Below the pieces are notes generated by a model. It saw only the letters and a list, made by a program, of their open reading frames with translations, was not told the DNA's origin and ran no database searches. DNA of 64,000 bases. It comes from Tindallia magadiensis. Lineage in GTDB: Bacteria; Bacillota; Clostridia; Peptostreptococcales; Tindalliaceae. A program made the position numbers and the translations under genes. Below are positions 8,186 to 17,559 of the stretch, piece by piece. Every line of letters begins with the position of its first letter. Position 1 is the first letter of the stretch. Location of the stretch: contig NZ_FOQA01000001.1 in NCBI RefSeq assembly GCF_900113635.1, positions 1 to 64,000 on the forward strand. The letters run 5' to 3'.

Positions 8186-9595
8186 ATGGTCAAATTAAAG
8201 TGGATTACTATTGTTACAATCGCATTTCTGAGTATGAATATATCGGTAGCTGCAATGTTTGATGACACACAAGATCATTGGGGCGAAGAGTATATATTTT
8301 GGGCAACCTTTGATTATTCAATCTTTACAGGATATCCTGATGGAACATTTCGACCGGATAACCAGATTACCAGAGCTGAATTTATTTCTATTTTGAATAA
8401 GTTGTTACTATTAGCTAATGAACCATACCCACAAAACACATCAGCTTCAATAAGGTATATAGATTTTGACTCTGAGCACTGGGCATATTCTCATGTACTA
8501 TCTTTTTATCAGAGATCAAAAGGTGCGAGTCATAATGAAATTGATTTAAAACAAGTTTTTTCTGGCCCCAGACTAAAGCCAGATATGGAAATTACTCGTT
8601 ATGAAGCAGCGTTGTTAAGTGCTAGCATCGCAACACCAGCTTTAAATAAGGAGATGCAGGCTCCTACAGAACTCAGTGATATAGATCTTCAACATCCTAA
8701 AAATAAACATATACAAAACTTAGTTACCAGGAATATTATTACAGGATTTCCCGATGGTTCTTTTAGACCTGAAAAGCCCATAACCCGTGCAGAAGCAGCT
8801 TCTTTAACCAAAAAAATATTTGAAGATTTAAGCTATGTTAAAGAAGACTATTTGGTGCCTCTTCCAATGATAGAAAATCGGACACCTAACTATCCAATTT
8901 TTACTATGGTGGCAGAAATCTATGATTTGAACAATACGAAAGGACACAGACGTTTTGTTGATGCTGTTACTTCATTGGAATATATTGATATAATAGGGTT
9001 TATACCTTATGAAGAACGCAATTTATATGATACAGATCCAATAAAAACCTTATGGGAACTGGTTGATTCTGGTTATTCAAATACAATAGGTACTCACTAT
9101 TATTTAGTAAAAAAGGATGAGTCCTTAACCTTACAACAGAAAAAAAACTTGACTAATGAAGCAATCCAGCAATATCTCTCATTATCTGAAGGGTATATTG
9201 ATGGAATCATTGACTTTATGGAAATAAGTAAAACATATGCCGATGCCAGTCTTTTTGAAATGGCAGCAAAAAAGATCAATGAGTCTTCATTGCAAAAAAA
9301 AGAAAAGCTAAGAATGATAGATCTTCTTAGTGAACATTACCTTGATCAAAATAGTCTGGATAAAGCTTTTGATATATACTGGAATCTTCTTGAAACGACA
9401 GATGATTTTGAAGTTTTGATAAAGACAGTTCAAAATATTGCCTATATCTCGAACAATGGTAATAATATTAATGAGTCGATCAAAATACTCGAAAAAACAA
9501 ACGATATAATACAATTGAAAGCATTAACAGAGAATGAGAAAGAAGAACTTATTTATTTAATAGATGCGATTCATAAGCAGCTACTAGTCCGGTAG
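8186..9595 (+). CDS. SLH-domain surface protein
   Basis: 469 residues. A signal peptide (about 1-24) is followed by three S-layer homology repeats: about 25-75 (TGYPDGTFRPDNQITRAEF), 90-155 (weaker, LKPDMEITRYEAALL) and 165-215 (TGFPDGSFRPEKPITRAEA). SLH triplets bind pyruvylated secondary wall polymers and hold proteins on the cell surface. The remaining 250 residues are helical and may contain TPR-like repeats (SLQKKEKLRMIDLLSEHYL, SLDKAFDIYWNLL); I do not recognise their function. ATG behind GGAGGG, 12 bases after the selenoprotein gene, so the two probably share a transcript. Confidence 0.88.
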   Translation: MVKLKWITIVTIAFLSMNISVAAMFDDTQDHWGEEYIFWATFDYSIFTGYPDGTFRPDNQITRAEFISILNKLLLLANEPYPQNTSASIRYIDFDSEHWAYSHVLSFYQRSKGASHNEIDLKQVFSGPRLKPDMEITRYEAALLSASIATPALNKEMQAPTELSDIDLQHPKNKHIQNLVTRNIITGFPDGSFRPEKPITRAEAASLTKKIFEDLSYVKEDYLVPLPMIENRTPNYPIFTMVAEIYDLNNTKGHRRFVDAVTSLEYIDIIGFIPYEERNLYDTDPIKTLWELVDSGYSNTIGTHYYLVKKDESLTLQQKKNLTNEAIQQYLSLSEGYIDGIIDFMEISKTYADASLFEMAAKKINESSLQKKEKLRMIDLLSEHYLDQNSLDKAFDIYWNLLETTDDFEVLIKTVQNIAYISNNGNNINESIKILEKTNDIIQLKALTENEKEELIYLIDAIHKQLLVR

Positions 9596-9603
9596 CTGCT
9601 TTA
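9575..9603 (+). terminator. Probable terminator overlapping the SLH gene stop
   Basis: AAGCAGCTAC pairs with GTAGCTGCTT around a seven-base loop. The downstream arm contains the stop codon of the SLH gene and the T tract is short (TTTACATTT), so its efficiency is uncertain. Confidence 0.55.
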
Positions 9604-9624
9604 CATTTATACGGTTTTTCGTTA

Positions 9625-9633
9625 TGATATAGT
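9625..9633 (+). promoter_or_regulatory. Extended -10 promoter element upstream of the desulfurase-thiI-moaC run
   Basis: TGATATAGT about 43 bases upstream of the start codon. No good -35 is visible. Confidence 0.45.
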
Positions 9634-9675
9634 CTGTAGGTGAAAGAGAGAATGATAGTAAAAAGGAGTTAGTTG

Positions 9676-10836
9676 ATGCAAATTTATTTAGATCATGCGG
9701 CAACTTCGCCGATAACATCAGATGTATTGGAAGAAATGAATAAAGCTTATAAGGACCTATATGCAAACCCCTCTTCTGCTCATTCTTTTGGTAGTAGAGT
9801 TGAGAAACGTTGCAAAGATGCAAAGAAGAACATATTGAAATACCTGTCAGGGAACTTGGAAAATATTATTATTACTTCCGGGGGTACCGAATCAAACAAT
9901 CATGTTATTTTTAGCCAAGGAATAAAAACATTCCAAAAGCCAGAAAGTTTTCTAACTTCATCCATAGAACACAAATCTGTTCTGGAACCAATAAAATTTT
10001 GGTCACTATCAAAAGAACTGAGCGTACTTAATGTAGACAAATCCGGACAGTATTCTTTGGATCATTTAGAAAAATTATTAAAAAAAGGAAAAAATCATGT
10101 TGCTTTTATTTCTTTGATGCATGTAAATAATGAAACAGGCATTATTCAGCCAATTGAAGAAGCTGTAAGACTAATTAAACAGTATGTTCCTAACGCATTC
10201 GTTCATGTAGATGGAGTGCAAGCGTTTGGGAAAATACCAATTAAAAACATTCTTCCATGGGTAGATGCTTATAGCATAAGCGCTCACAAGATTAAGGGTC
10301 CAAGAGGAATAGGAGCGCTTTGGGTCAAACAGCCTGGTAAATTACTGCCCTTGATACGAGGAGGCGGACAAGAAAATAACCATCGCTCTGGGACAACAAA
10401 CACCCCGGCGCTTCTAGGTTTTGAAAAAGCGGTATCGAACTGTTATCAAAAGATGGAAGAGAATAATCGTAAAAAACATCAGATCAGAGAAAAGATCATA
10501 AAAGAACTTAGTGAGAAGGTAGATGATTTTTATATCATTGAATCAGCAACTTGTCAGGTGCCATCTATTGTCATGATAGCATTTAAGAAGATAAAGGGAG
10601 AAGTTTTGATACATTCGTTGGAGGCGGATGGAATATTTCTTTCAGCAGGATCGGCATGCAATGCAAGTAATAGCCAAATAAGTCATGTAATAAAAGCAAT
10701 GAATATATCATCAGAATGGGAAGAAGGGGTCATTCGAATAAGTTTTGATGAAATGCTTGAAGATCATGAAATAGTCTATTTTACGAATAAAATAGCAAAA
10801 CATTGTACAGAAATCAGAAGATGGGTAAAGAGGTGA
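9676..10836 (+). CDS. Cysteine desulfurase (IscS/NifS family)
   Basis: 386 residues. This PLP enzyme removes sulfur from cysteine as an enzyme persulfide. Signatures: N-terminal YLDHAATSP, ITSGGTESNN, VDGVQAFGK, the PLP lysine in SISAHKIKGPRGIGAL (about residue 205), and the catalytic cysteine in GSACNAS (about 328). ATG 9676 is preferred (AAAAGGAG seven bases upstream); a TTG one codon earlier is possible. It lies four bases upstream of thiI. A desulfurase paired with ThiI is a common Firmicutes arrangement for 4-thiouridine synthesis, so it probably feeds ThiI rather than general Fe-S assembly. Confidence 0.93.
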   Translation: MQIYLDHAATSPITSDVLEEMNKAYKDLYANPSSAHSFGSRVEKRCKDAKKNILKYLSGNLENIIITSGGTESNNHVIFSQGIKTFQKPESFLTSSIEHKSVLEPIKFWSLSKELSVLNVDKSGQYSLDHLEKLLKKGKNHVAFISLMHVNNETGIIQPIEEAVRLIKQYVPNAFVHVDGVQAFGKIPIKNILPWVDAYSISAHKIKGPRGIGALWVKQPGKLLPLIRGGGQENNHRSGTTNTPALLGFEKAVSNCYQKMEENNRKKHQIREKIIKELSEKVDDFYIIESATCQVPSIVMIAFKKIKGEVLIHSLEADGIFLSAGSACNASNSQISHVIKAMNISSEWEEGVIRISFDEMLEDHEIVYFTNKIAKHCTEIRRWVKR

Positions 10837-10840
10837 GTTA

Positions 10841-12043
10841 ATGGTTCAAAAAGAAATTATTATCCGTAGTGGAGAAACCGTATTAAAAGGAAAGAATCGA
10901 AAGTTTTTTGAAGATAAGCTTTTGAGTGATTTGCATAGAGCCTTAAAGCCAATGGGTATACTGAAGATGTTTAAAAAACATAATCGGATATATATTCCGG
11001 TGAACCATGGCAATCACCAAAAGATGATTGAACGGTTAAAGCATGTTTTTGGAGTTGACCTAATATCGGTTGCCTCAGTGGTTGAAAAAGATGTTGAAAC
11101 AATCAAGTCTGCAGCATTACAGGAAATGAAAGAGGTAAGAGAACTAAAGAAAGTGAAGACATTTAAAGTGGAATCAAAAAGAACAGATAAAAAATATCCA
11201 ATAGAATCCTTAGAGTTAAGTCGCTTAGTTGGAGGTTTTTTACTTCATTCATTTGATGATTTGGAAGTTGACGTTCATCATCCAGATGTAACGATTTATG
11301 TAGAAGTAAAAGAAAAAGCATATATCTTTACGGATAGAGAAAAAGGGATCGGGGGATTACCGAAAGGTAGTAATGGACAAGCAATGCTATTACTTTCCGG
11401 CGGTATTGATAGCCCGGTTGCTGGATGGATGATTGCGAAAAGAGGCGTTTTATTAAAAGCGGTTCATTTTCATAGTTATCCATATACTAGCGAGAGAGCT
11501 TACGATAAAGTAGTGGAACTGGCAGAACGAATGTCATCCTATTGTGGGTCAATTCAATTATTTTCCGTAAACTTATTGCCTTTTCAACAAGCGATTGCAG
11601 ATACCTGTCCAGAATCAGAGGGTACCATTTTAGTGAGGAGAATGATGACCAGGATTGCAGAAAAGCTTGCTGATGAAAATAGTTGTGATGCGTTAATAAC
11701 AGGGGAATCTCTCGGTCAGGTAGCAAGTCAGACGATTCAAAGCATCAGGGTTACGACCGAAGTTGCAACGTTACCGATTTTAAGACCTCTGATATCTATG
11801 GATAAGCAGGATATTATTGAGGTGGCAAAAATGATTAAAACATATAAAACATCCATATTACCTTATGAAGATTGTTGCACCGTATTCCTTCCTCAAAAAC
11901 CTGTTACAAAACCGCGCGTTGATAAAATAAAGAAGTCGGAAGAAATGCTTGATATTGAAAAATTGACAGAAGAATTATATAATTCAATGGAAATGCAATG
12001 GATAAAAAGCGAAAGTAAGGAGGATTTACTATGGCAGAGTTAA
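10841..12043 (+). CDS. thiI: tRNA 4-thiouridine sulfurtransferase ThiI
   Basis: 400 residues. ThiI adenylates U8 of tRNA and adds sulfur delivered by a cysteine desulfurase; some versions also serve thiamine synthesis. An N-terminal ferredoxin-like and THUMP region (1-165) is followed by the PP-loop ATPase domain with [15 protein letters not shown] (about residue 185). The C-terminal rhodanese domain of the E. coli enzyme is absent, as is normal in Firmicutes, so sulfur must come directly from the neighbouring desulfurase. ATG behind GAGGTGAG. Its last 13 bases overlap the start of moaC. Confidence 0.95.
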   Translation: MVQKEIIIRSGETVLKGKNRKFFEDKLLSDLHRALKPMGILKMFKKHNRIYIPVNHGNHQKMIERLKHVFGVDLISVASVVEKDVETIKSAALQEMKEVRELKKVKTFKVESKRTDKKYPIESLELSRLVGGFLLHSFDDLEVDVHHPDVTIYVEVKEKAYIFTDREKGIGGLPKGSNGQAMLLLSGGIDSPVAGWMIAKRGVLLKAVHFHSYPYTSERAYDKVVELAERMSSYCGSIQLFSVNLLPFQQAIADTCPESEGTILVRRMMTRIAEKLADENSCDALITGESLGQVASQTIQSIRVTTEVATLPILRPLISMDKQDIIEVAKMIKTYKTSILPYEDCCTVFLPQKPVTKPRVDKIKKSEEMLDIEKLTEELYNSMEMQWIKSESKEDLLWQS

Positions 12044-12531
12044 CACACTTTAATAAAAGCGGTAGAGCTAATATGGTAGAAGTAGGTCATAAGCTCAATA
12101 CGCAACGAGAAGCAATAACATTAGCTAGTATTTCTATGAAACCAGAAACGCTTCGTAGAATAATGGATCAAGAAATTAAAAAAGGAGATGTACTTGCTGT
12201 TGCTCAAGTTTCTGGAATTATGGCAGCAAAAAACACAAGCAATCTAATCCCGATGTGTCATAATATCTTTCTTACTGGAGCAGATGTTGAGTTTGAGATT
12301 GATGAAGAAAGTAGCCGAATAGATATAACAGCTACTGTCAAAACGACTGGAAAAACAGGAGTTGAAATGGAAGCGTTGACAGCTGTTTCTGTGGCAGCAT
12401 TAACGATTTATGACATGTGTAAATCCATAGACAGAGAAATGGAAATAACAGATATAAAGTTGTTGAAAAAGTCTGGCGGAAAGTCAGGAGATTACGTGCG
12501 AAAAGGGTACGAAAAACTATTAGAAGAATGA
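12031..12531 (+). CDS. moaC: Cyclic pyranopterin monophosphate synthase MoaC
   Basis: 166 residues. MoaC, with the radical-SAM protein MoaA, makes cyclic pyranopterin monophosphate, the first intermediate of molybdenum cofactor. Visible family segments are [37 protein letters not shown] and [17 protein letters not shown]. The start ATG has TAAGGAGG upstream, and the gene overlaps the end of thiI, which implies translational coupling. moaA, moeA and moaE are not in the window; a Mog/MoaB-type gene lies convergent just downstream. Confidence 0.95.
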   Translation: MAELTHFNKSGRANMVEVGHKLNTQREAITLASISMKPETLRRIMDQEIKKGDVLAVAQVSGIMAAKNTSNLIPMCHNIFLTGADVEFEIDEESSRIDITATVKTTGKTGVEMEALTAVSVAALTIYDMCKSIDREMEITDIKLLKKSGGKSGDYVRKGYEKLLEE

Positions 12532-12542
12532 AAAGACGAATA

Positions 12543-12580
12543 AAAAAGCACCTGCCTAATGAAGAACGCAGGTGCTTTTT
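12543..12580. terminator. Bidirectional terminator between moaC and moaB
   Basis: AAAAAGCACCTGC pairs with GCAGGTGCTTTTT around a 12-base loop, with A and T tracts on the two sides. Confidence 0.92.
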
Positions 12581-12592
12581 ATAGGTTAAAAA

Positions 12593-13093
12593 CTATTGTT
12601 GATGTGAATTACCGCATTCGATAGCTGTTCCTTTTAAGATTTCCATTCCATGTACCAAGGCAGGTTGAATAATTTCCAGTGCCTCTAAAGCTCCTCTGGG
12701 GCTTCCTGGAAGATTGATAATGATTGTTTCTTTTCTTATGCCAGAAACAGCTCTTGAAAGGATCGCGCGAGGATTTTTATCAAAGCTTTTTAAACGAATT
12801 AGTTCTGTAAAACCTGGAATATGGCGTTGGATTACGGATAAAGTAGCTTCAGGTGTAATATCACGTTTGGAAAAACCTGTACCACCAGTAGTTAGCACTA
12901 AATCTAGTTTTTCATTATCGCACATCTGTATCATTTCACTTATGAGAGCTTCTTTATCATCTGGAACAATGTGATACTGCTTCACGATACCACCCATGTT
13001 GTTGATGAAGTTTTTAACAGCAGGACCGCTCTCGTCTTTTCGTTCTCCTATTGAACCTTTATCACTTGCTGTGATAATTCCTACAGTAAACAT
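12593..13093 (-). CDS. MoaB/Mog family molybdenum cofactor protein
   Basis: 166 residues. This family adenylates molybdopterin before molybdate insertion (Mog/MoaB type). The signatures LTTGGTGFSKRDITPEAT and INLPGSPRGALEAL line the molybdopterin site. ATG behind AGGAGG. It is the downstream partner of the PBP1A gene (11 bases between them) and converges on moaC, so the two Moco genes here are on opposite strands. Whether it is MoaB or Mog cannot be settled from sequence alone. Confidence 0.92.
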   Translation of the reverse strand: MFTVGIITASDKGSIGERKDESGPAVKNFINNMGGIVKQYHIVPDDKEALISEMIQMCDNEKLDLVLTTGGTGFSKRDITPEATLSVIQRHIPGFTELIRLKSFDKNPRAILSRAVSGIRKETIIINLPGSPRGALEALEIIQPALVHGMEILKGTAIECGNSHQQ

Positions 13094-13104
13094 AAATATT
13101 CCTC

Positions 13105-15918
13105 CTAAAATTCTACAGTAGCTGAATAAGCAACAGATCCATTGACTTCAATTTCAAATTTTTGTGTTCCGGTGCCAGTAACTCTAAACTCAGCTGTTTC
13201 TCCATGCTGTTCAATATTATGACTTTTTCTTTCTAGTAAAGTGCGTTGCTCACCATCAACTCGATATAAGGCTAGTTCTGCCGTACCTTCGATGTTTAGT
13301 GGCTGAGTTCTTAATGTTCGACTGGAAACAGTTGATGGACGATCATCGTCAACAGTTCCATCATCTGATGAATGGTCATTGTCATTAAAAGAATTATCTG
13401 GGTCGTATTCGTAGCCGGGGTCGTAGTCAATTTCTTCCGAACTGTCTTCGTATGGATCGTAAGTATCCCTCGGAAGCTCATAATCCCAGTCTCTTGGAAC
13501 AATTCCATTATGCTCTTCTGGATAATAAGGAGTTTCACGTTGAGTAAATATTCTAGTCTCTATTTCATGAGGAGGTGTGTCTTCGGTTGCCAGCTTTCCT
13601 GTGGGAGCATGGATATCTGCTTGTACGTGTACCTCGCAGTAAGAAGTTGGTTCAGTACCCCTTATGAAAATTTCAGAGCGCACAGTACTACCGCGAGGAT
13701 CAAGCGTGCAGTATTCTGTTGGCAATTTACCGGATTTTGAACAAACACTGACTCTGATAATATTATCGGGAGTCTCAAACCCTTTTGCTTCATGACCTTC
13801 GTGGACGCGAAACATAATTTTTTGCCATAATTCAGCGGCCATTCTACTACCTTGCTGAAGTTTTTCTGGCAAATCATGACCAATCCAGACGCTGGCTGTA
13901 TAATAAGGAGTGTAACCGACGAACCAAGCATCTTTCTGGTCGTTAGTTGTACCTGTTTTACCTGCAACAGGAATACGGCTGTTACCTTGATCGATTCTGG
14001 CTCTTGAGCCGGTTCCAGAAGTAACAGCATCTCGCAGGAGATCTGTCATGACAAAGGCTACTTGATCGCTAACCACACGATCTCTTTCTGGTCTGTTTTC
14101 TAAAATAAGGTTACCTCGACGGTCGTACACTTCTGTGAAGGTGATAGGTTTTGTGTAAACACCTTTGTTAGCAAGCGTAGCAAAAGCTCCAGTCATTTCC
14201 ATGGGAGAAACACCACGAGTCATTCCACCTAGTACCATTGAGTAATTCTCATCTGTTGAAGTTCTTCCATTTCGTATAACTGGATTGTCGCTACCAACAA
14301 GAGAAGTGATACCCATTCTTTCCATATAATCAAACATTACGGCATATTGAGGGCGACTGTCATACTCACCTAATTTTTCAGCAAATCGAACAGCACCAAC
14401 GTTACTGGAGATTCGAAGTGATTCTCTCATAGTCATCAAGCCATAAAAGCTATTATAATGGTTCCGTGGCCATGAGGTGTTGGGTGCTTGTGGATTTAAA
14501 TAAGAAGGCACATCGTCGATCACCGTCGCAGCGGTCATTCCAAGATCAACCGCTGGAGTAAAAGCGGCTAATGGTTTGATAGCAGAACCTGGTTGTCTGG
14601 TTGAAAGAGCCCTATTATAAATTCGATGACCACTAGTCATTCTTCCACCAATTAAGGCTTTTATTTGACCACTTTCTTGATCCATAATGACCATTGATGA
14701 TTGAGGTTGTACATTTCCTTGTTCATCTAATAAAAAATTACCATCAGAATCTCTTAATGTTCCAGGGAAATTTTCAACCTTATTAAACTCTTCCTCCACA
14801 ATTTGTTGCATTCGCATATCCAGAGTACTATGAATGCTAAGTCCTCCGGATTGAAGCATATGAGTTGCTTCTTGATTTGAATAACCAGCATTTTCGAGGG
14901 CTCTTAACACATCACGTTGTACAAGTTCTCCAAAAAAAGATGATACTTCACTGCCGCTTAATCTATTAGGTTTAATGCTGGCAGCAATATCCTGATTTAA
15001 TGCTTCTTCATACTCTCTATCAGTAATATAACCGAGACGATGCATATTATTTAAGACTAGCCGCATACGTGGAAGTGTCTCTGGATTAAAGACGGTGCTA
15101 TATTCATCGTCGTCATCATAATAAACAATATGATCTTCTCGTACTTGATCTTTCCTAATAATGGATACCGGTGAATAGCGTCTTGGATTTCTTGGAATGC
15201 CAGCAATTAAAGCGGCTTCAGCATTAGTAAGCTCACTAACATCTTTAGAAAAGTAGAGTTGTGAAGCAGCCTGAACACCATTAGCCTGAACACTGTAAGA
15301 GCCACTAAAAGCAACACTACCTAAGTTAATCGTATTGACGTAAGCTTCTAATATTTGCTTTTTGCTTAATTGACGGTCCAACTGCATTCCATAATAAGCA
15401 TCTTTAATTTTGCGTGTATAGGTTTGTTCAGGTGATAAATAAATAATTTTAGCCAATTGCTGGTTGATAGTACTAGCACCCTGCCGAGAACCAGTCCGAA
15501 GATTAGTCCAAAAAGCACCGAATATCCGCTTAACGTCAATACCATTATGATCCCAAAAACGTTCATCTTCAATGGCGATAATGGCATTAATTAAGTGATC
15601 TGGGATTTGGTCAAAATCAAGTATTTCTCGATGACCTTCCGTCTGAACTTTTTCAATAAGATTTCCTTCTCTATCATAGATAAAAGAGCTTTCGTCTAGA
15701 AAGGTATAAATATTACTAGCGTCTACTGGCTCCATTTCTCTTATGATTCCGGTAACAACACCAATGGCAGTGCCAGCTACTAAAAAAAACAATAAAACCA
15801 ACGCAATCATTGAGCCCCAAAACAATTTTGGCCAGAATGATTTCTTCTTAGATTTCCTTTTTGAACTGGATGCCCTTGCCGTTCTATTTTCTTGGTAAGA
15901 GCTTCTTTTTATTGACAT
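13105..15918 (-). CDS. Class A penicillin-binding protein (PBP1A family)
   Basis: 937 residues; a bifunctional wall polymerase. A basic N-terminus and one membrane segment (about 28-55) precede the GT51 glycosyltransferase (EDERFWDHNGID with catalytic Glu near 118, then STINQQLAKIIYL). The transpeptidase has SxxK in RQPGSAIKPL (Ser about 444), SxN in SSNVGAV (about 506) and KTGTTND (about 655). The C-terminal 150 residues hold a very acidic, low-complexity Asp/Glu/Tyr/Ser stretch (about 800-865) and then a small beta-rich domain ending the protein. ATG behind GGAGGG. The extended -10 TGATATAAT on this strand at 15963-15971 probably drives it and the downstream moaB-like gene. Confidence 0.94.
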   Translation of the reverse strand: MSIKRSSYQENRTARASSSKRKSKKKSFWPKLFWGSMIALVLLFFLVAGTAIGVVTGIIREMEPVDASNIYTFLDESSFIYDREGNLIEKVQTEGHREILDFDQIPDHLINAIIAIEDERFWDHNGIDVKRIFGAFWTNLRTGSRQGASTINQQLAKIIYLSPEQTYTRKIKDAYYGMQLDRQLSKKQILEAYVNTINLGSVAFSGSYSVQANGVQAASQLYFSKDVSELTNAEAALIAGIPRNPRRYSPVSIIRKDQVREDHIVYYDDDDEYSTVFNPETLPRMRLVLNNMHRLGYITDREYEEALNQDIAASIKPNRLSGSEVSSFFGELVQRDVLRALENAGYSNQEATHMLQSGGLSIHSTLDMRMQQIVEEEFNKVENFPGTLRDSDGNFLLDEQGNVQPQSSMVIMDQESGQIKALIGGRMTSGHRIYNRALSTRQPGSAIKPLAAFTPAVDLGMTAATVIDDVPSYLNPQAPNTSWPRNHYNSFYGLMTMRESLRISSNVGAVRFAEKLGEYDSRPQYAVMFDYMERMGITSLVGSDNPVIRNGRTSTDENYSMVLGGMTRGVSPMEMTGAFATLANKGVYTKPITFTEVYDRRGNLILENRPERDRVVSDQVAFVMTDLLRDAVTSGTGSRARIDQGNSRIPVAGKTGTTNDQKDAWFVGYTPYYTASVWIGHDLPEKLQQGSRMAAELWQKIMFRVHEGHEAKGFETPDNIIRVSVCSKSGKLPTEYCTLDPRGSTVRSEIFIRGTEPTSYCEVHVQADIHAPTGKLATEDTPPHEIETRIFTQRETPYYPEEHNGIVPRDWDYELPRDTYDPYEDSSEEIDYDPGYEYDPDNSFNDNDHSSDDGTVDDDRPSTVSSRTLRTQPLNIEGTAELALYRVDGEQRTLLERKSHNIEQHGETAEFRVTGTGTQKFEIEVNGSVAYSATVEF

Positions 15919-15962
15919 ATTAGTCCCTCCATAACATTCACAATTCTTAACGTAGCGATAAG

Positions 15963-15971
15963 ATTATATCA
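15963..15971 (-). promoter_or_regulatory. Extended -10 promoter element for the PBP1A gene
   Basis: TGATATAAT on the minus strand, with TTTTGT 17 bases upstream of the hexamer. A second minus-strand copy of the same nonamer lies at 16034-16042. Confidence 0.55.
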
Positions 15972-16012
15972 TAAGTGAAAAAAATACAAAACTAAAGGAT
16001 TGCTATCAATTA

Positions 16013-16021
16013 TGATATAAT
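16013..16021 (+). promoter_or_regulatory. Extended -10 promoter element for hflX
   Basis: TGATATAAT on the plus strand, about 108 bases upstream of the preferred TTG start, divergent from the PBP1A promoter. Confidence 0.5.
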
Positions 16022-16129
16022 TTAAGACAGCTCATTATATCATGATGAAAAGATTTATAAAAGACAGTTGACAGATAATGGATAATGGGAAGGTTTATGA
16101 CGTGCTCTGGTAAAGGAGGCAACAAGAAA

Positions 16130-17416
16130 TTGAACATCAGCAATAACGAATTAAAAAACAAGGGCATTATGCTTGGGATTTATCGGCATAAAAAAGATCA
16201 ATATAAGATATTTGATGAAATGAGTGAGCTAAAATCATTAGCGGAAACTTGTGGTTATCATATTACTCAAAAATTTATTCAAAAGAGAACTACTCCTCAT
16301 CCGCAATATTACTTTGGGAAAGGTAAGCTGGAAGAAATTATGACACAAATAGATACCAAAACTTCTCAGGCAATCATTTGTAATGATTCTATTAGTGCCG
16401 TACAAAAACAAAAGATTGAGGAGCTGACAGGTTTTCCAGTTCTTGATAGATTTCATATCATTTTAAGTATTTTTTCTCAGAGAGCTTTTAGCTTAGAGGG
16501 AAAATTACAACTTAAATTAGCTGAATTGCAATATCAAATGCCAAGATTGCAAGGAAAAGGCATTGAAATGTCGCGGCAAAGAGGTGGAATTGGAACCAGA
16601 GGTCCAGGTGAAATGAAATTGGAACAAGATCGTAGACATATCAAACAAGAAATGGGAAGAATCAAAAGAAAACTCATAAAGATTAAAGAACAAAACAATA
16701 TTAGACGTAAACAAAGAAATACAAGCGAAATGCCTTTAGTAGCGGTGGTGGGATATACAAACGCCGGTAAGTCATCATTAGTAAACGCATTTATTGATAT
16801 CAGCATAAGTGGTCAAGATCGAAAAAAAGTTTTATTTGCTGATCAAGTATTTAGCAGTTTGGAAATTAACTTTCGAAAAATAATGCTTCCTGATAAATTT
16901 GAATTTCTTGTACTTGATACAGTTGGATTTATAAAAAAGCTTCCGCATGAGCTAGTTGAAGCATTTAATACAACACTTCATGAAATAAGCTATGCAGATC
17001 TTATTCTGAATGTGATTGACGGCTCTTCGGCGCATAGAGAAATGCATGAGGAAACAACACTTCAGATTTTATCGGATATTGAATGTGATCATATACCTAT
17101 TTTGACCGTAATGAATAAAAGAGATTTACTATCAACAAATCCAGCTTATCTGACTAATAAGGAATCTGTACAATGGATTTCAACAAAAAACAGTGAAGAT
17201 ATAAAAAGGTTGATAGGACAAATAAAAGATACTCTAATAAATTATTCGCGAGTTAAAACATTTCAAATCCCTTACCATCGATTAGATCTACTTGAATATG
17301 CACGTAAAAATGGAAACATAACAGAGATAGATTATTCGGAAAACAGGGTTGTCTTTAAAGGCGTTTTTGAGGAAAAAGCAAAAAAACTCAATAAATGGCT
17401 TGTTGAAGAAGCATGA
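16130..17416 (+). CDS. hflX: GTPase HflX
   Basis: 428 residues from the preferred start. HflX is a ribosome-associated GTPase that splits stalled ribosomes under stress. An N-terminal nucleotide-binding-like domain (YYFGKGKLEEI and the glycine-rich RQRGGIGTRGPGEMKLE segment) precedes the G domain: G1 GYTNAGKSSL, G3 DTVGFIKKLP, G4 NKRD. TTG 16130 is chosen because AAGGAGG lies 10 bases upstream; in-frame ATGs at 16085 and 16097 would add 11-15 residues but have weaker ribosome sites. Confidence 0.93.
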   Translation: MNISNNELKNKGIMLGIYRHKKDQYKIFDEMSELKSLAETCGYHITQKFIQKRTTPHPQYYFGKGKLEEIMTQIDTKTSQAIICNDSISAVQKQKIEELTGFPVLDRFHIILSIFSQRAFSLEGKLQLKLAELQYQMPRLQGKGIEMSRQRGGIGTRGPGEMKLEQDRRHIKQEMGRIKRKLIKIKEQNNIRRKQRNTSEMPLVAVVGYTNAGKSSLVNAFIDISISGQDRKKVLFADQVFSSLEINFRKIMLPDKFEFLVLDTVGFIKKLPHELVEAFNTTLHEISYADLILNVIDGSSAHREMHEETTLQILSDIECDHIPILTVMNKRDLLSTNPAYLTNKESVQWISTKNSEDIKRLIGQIKDTLINYSRVKTFQIPYHRLDLLEYARKNGNITEIDYSENRVVFKGVFEEKAKKLNKWLVEEA

Positions 17417-17559
17417 ACGACATAAAGCAGTGCTTTGTATCATTATAAGATTTCTTGCTATCAGATAAAGATTAACTTTTTGTAAAATTCTTGTAAAACA
17501 TTTTCATATGGGTTATGATGAAAGTAAGAAATTAAGTATAAAAAAAAGGAGGAATTACC

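Noticed and set aside
13311-14030. Overlapping frames on both strands inside the PBP1A gene
   Set aside because: They are out-of-frame readings of the low-complexity tail and the transpeptidase domain, with no start signals.
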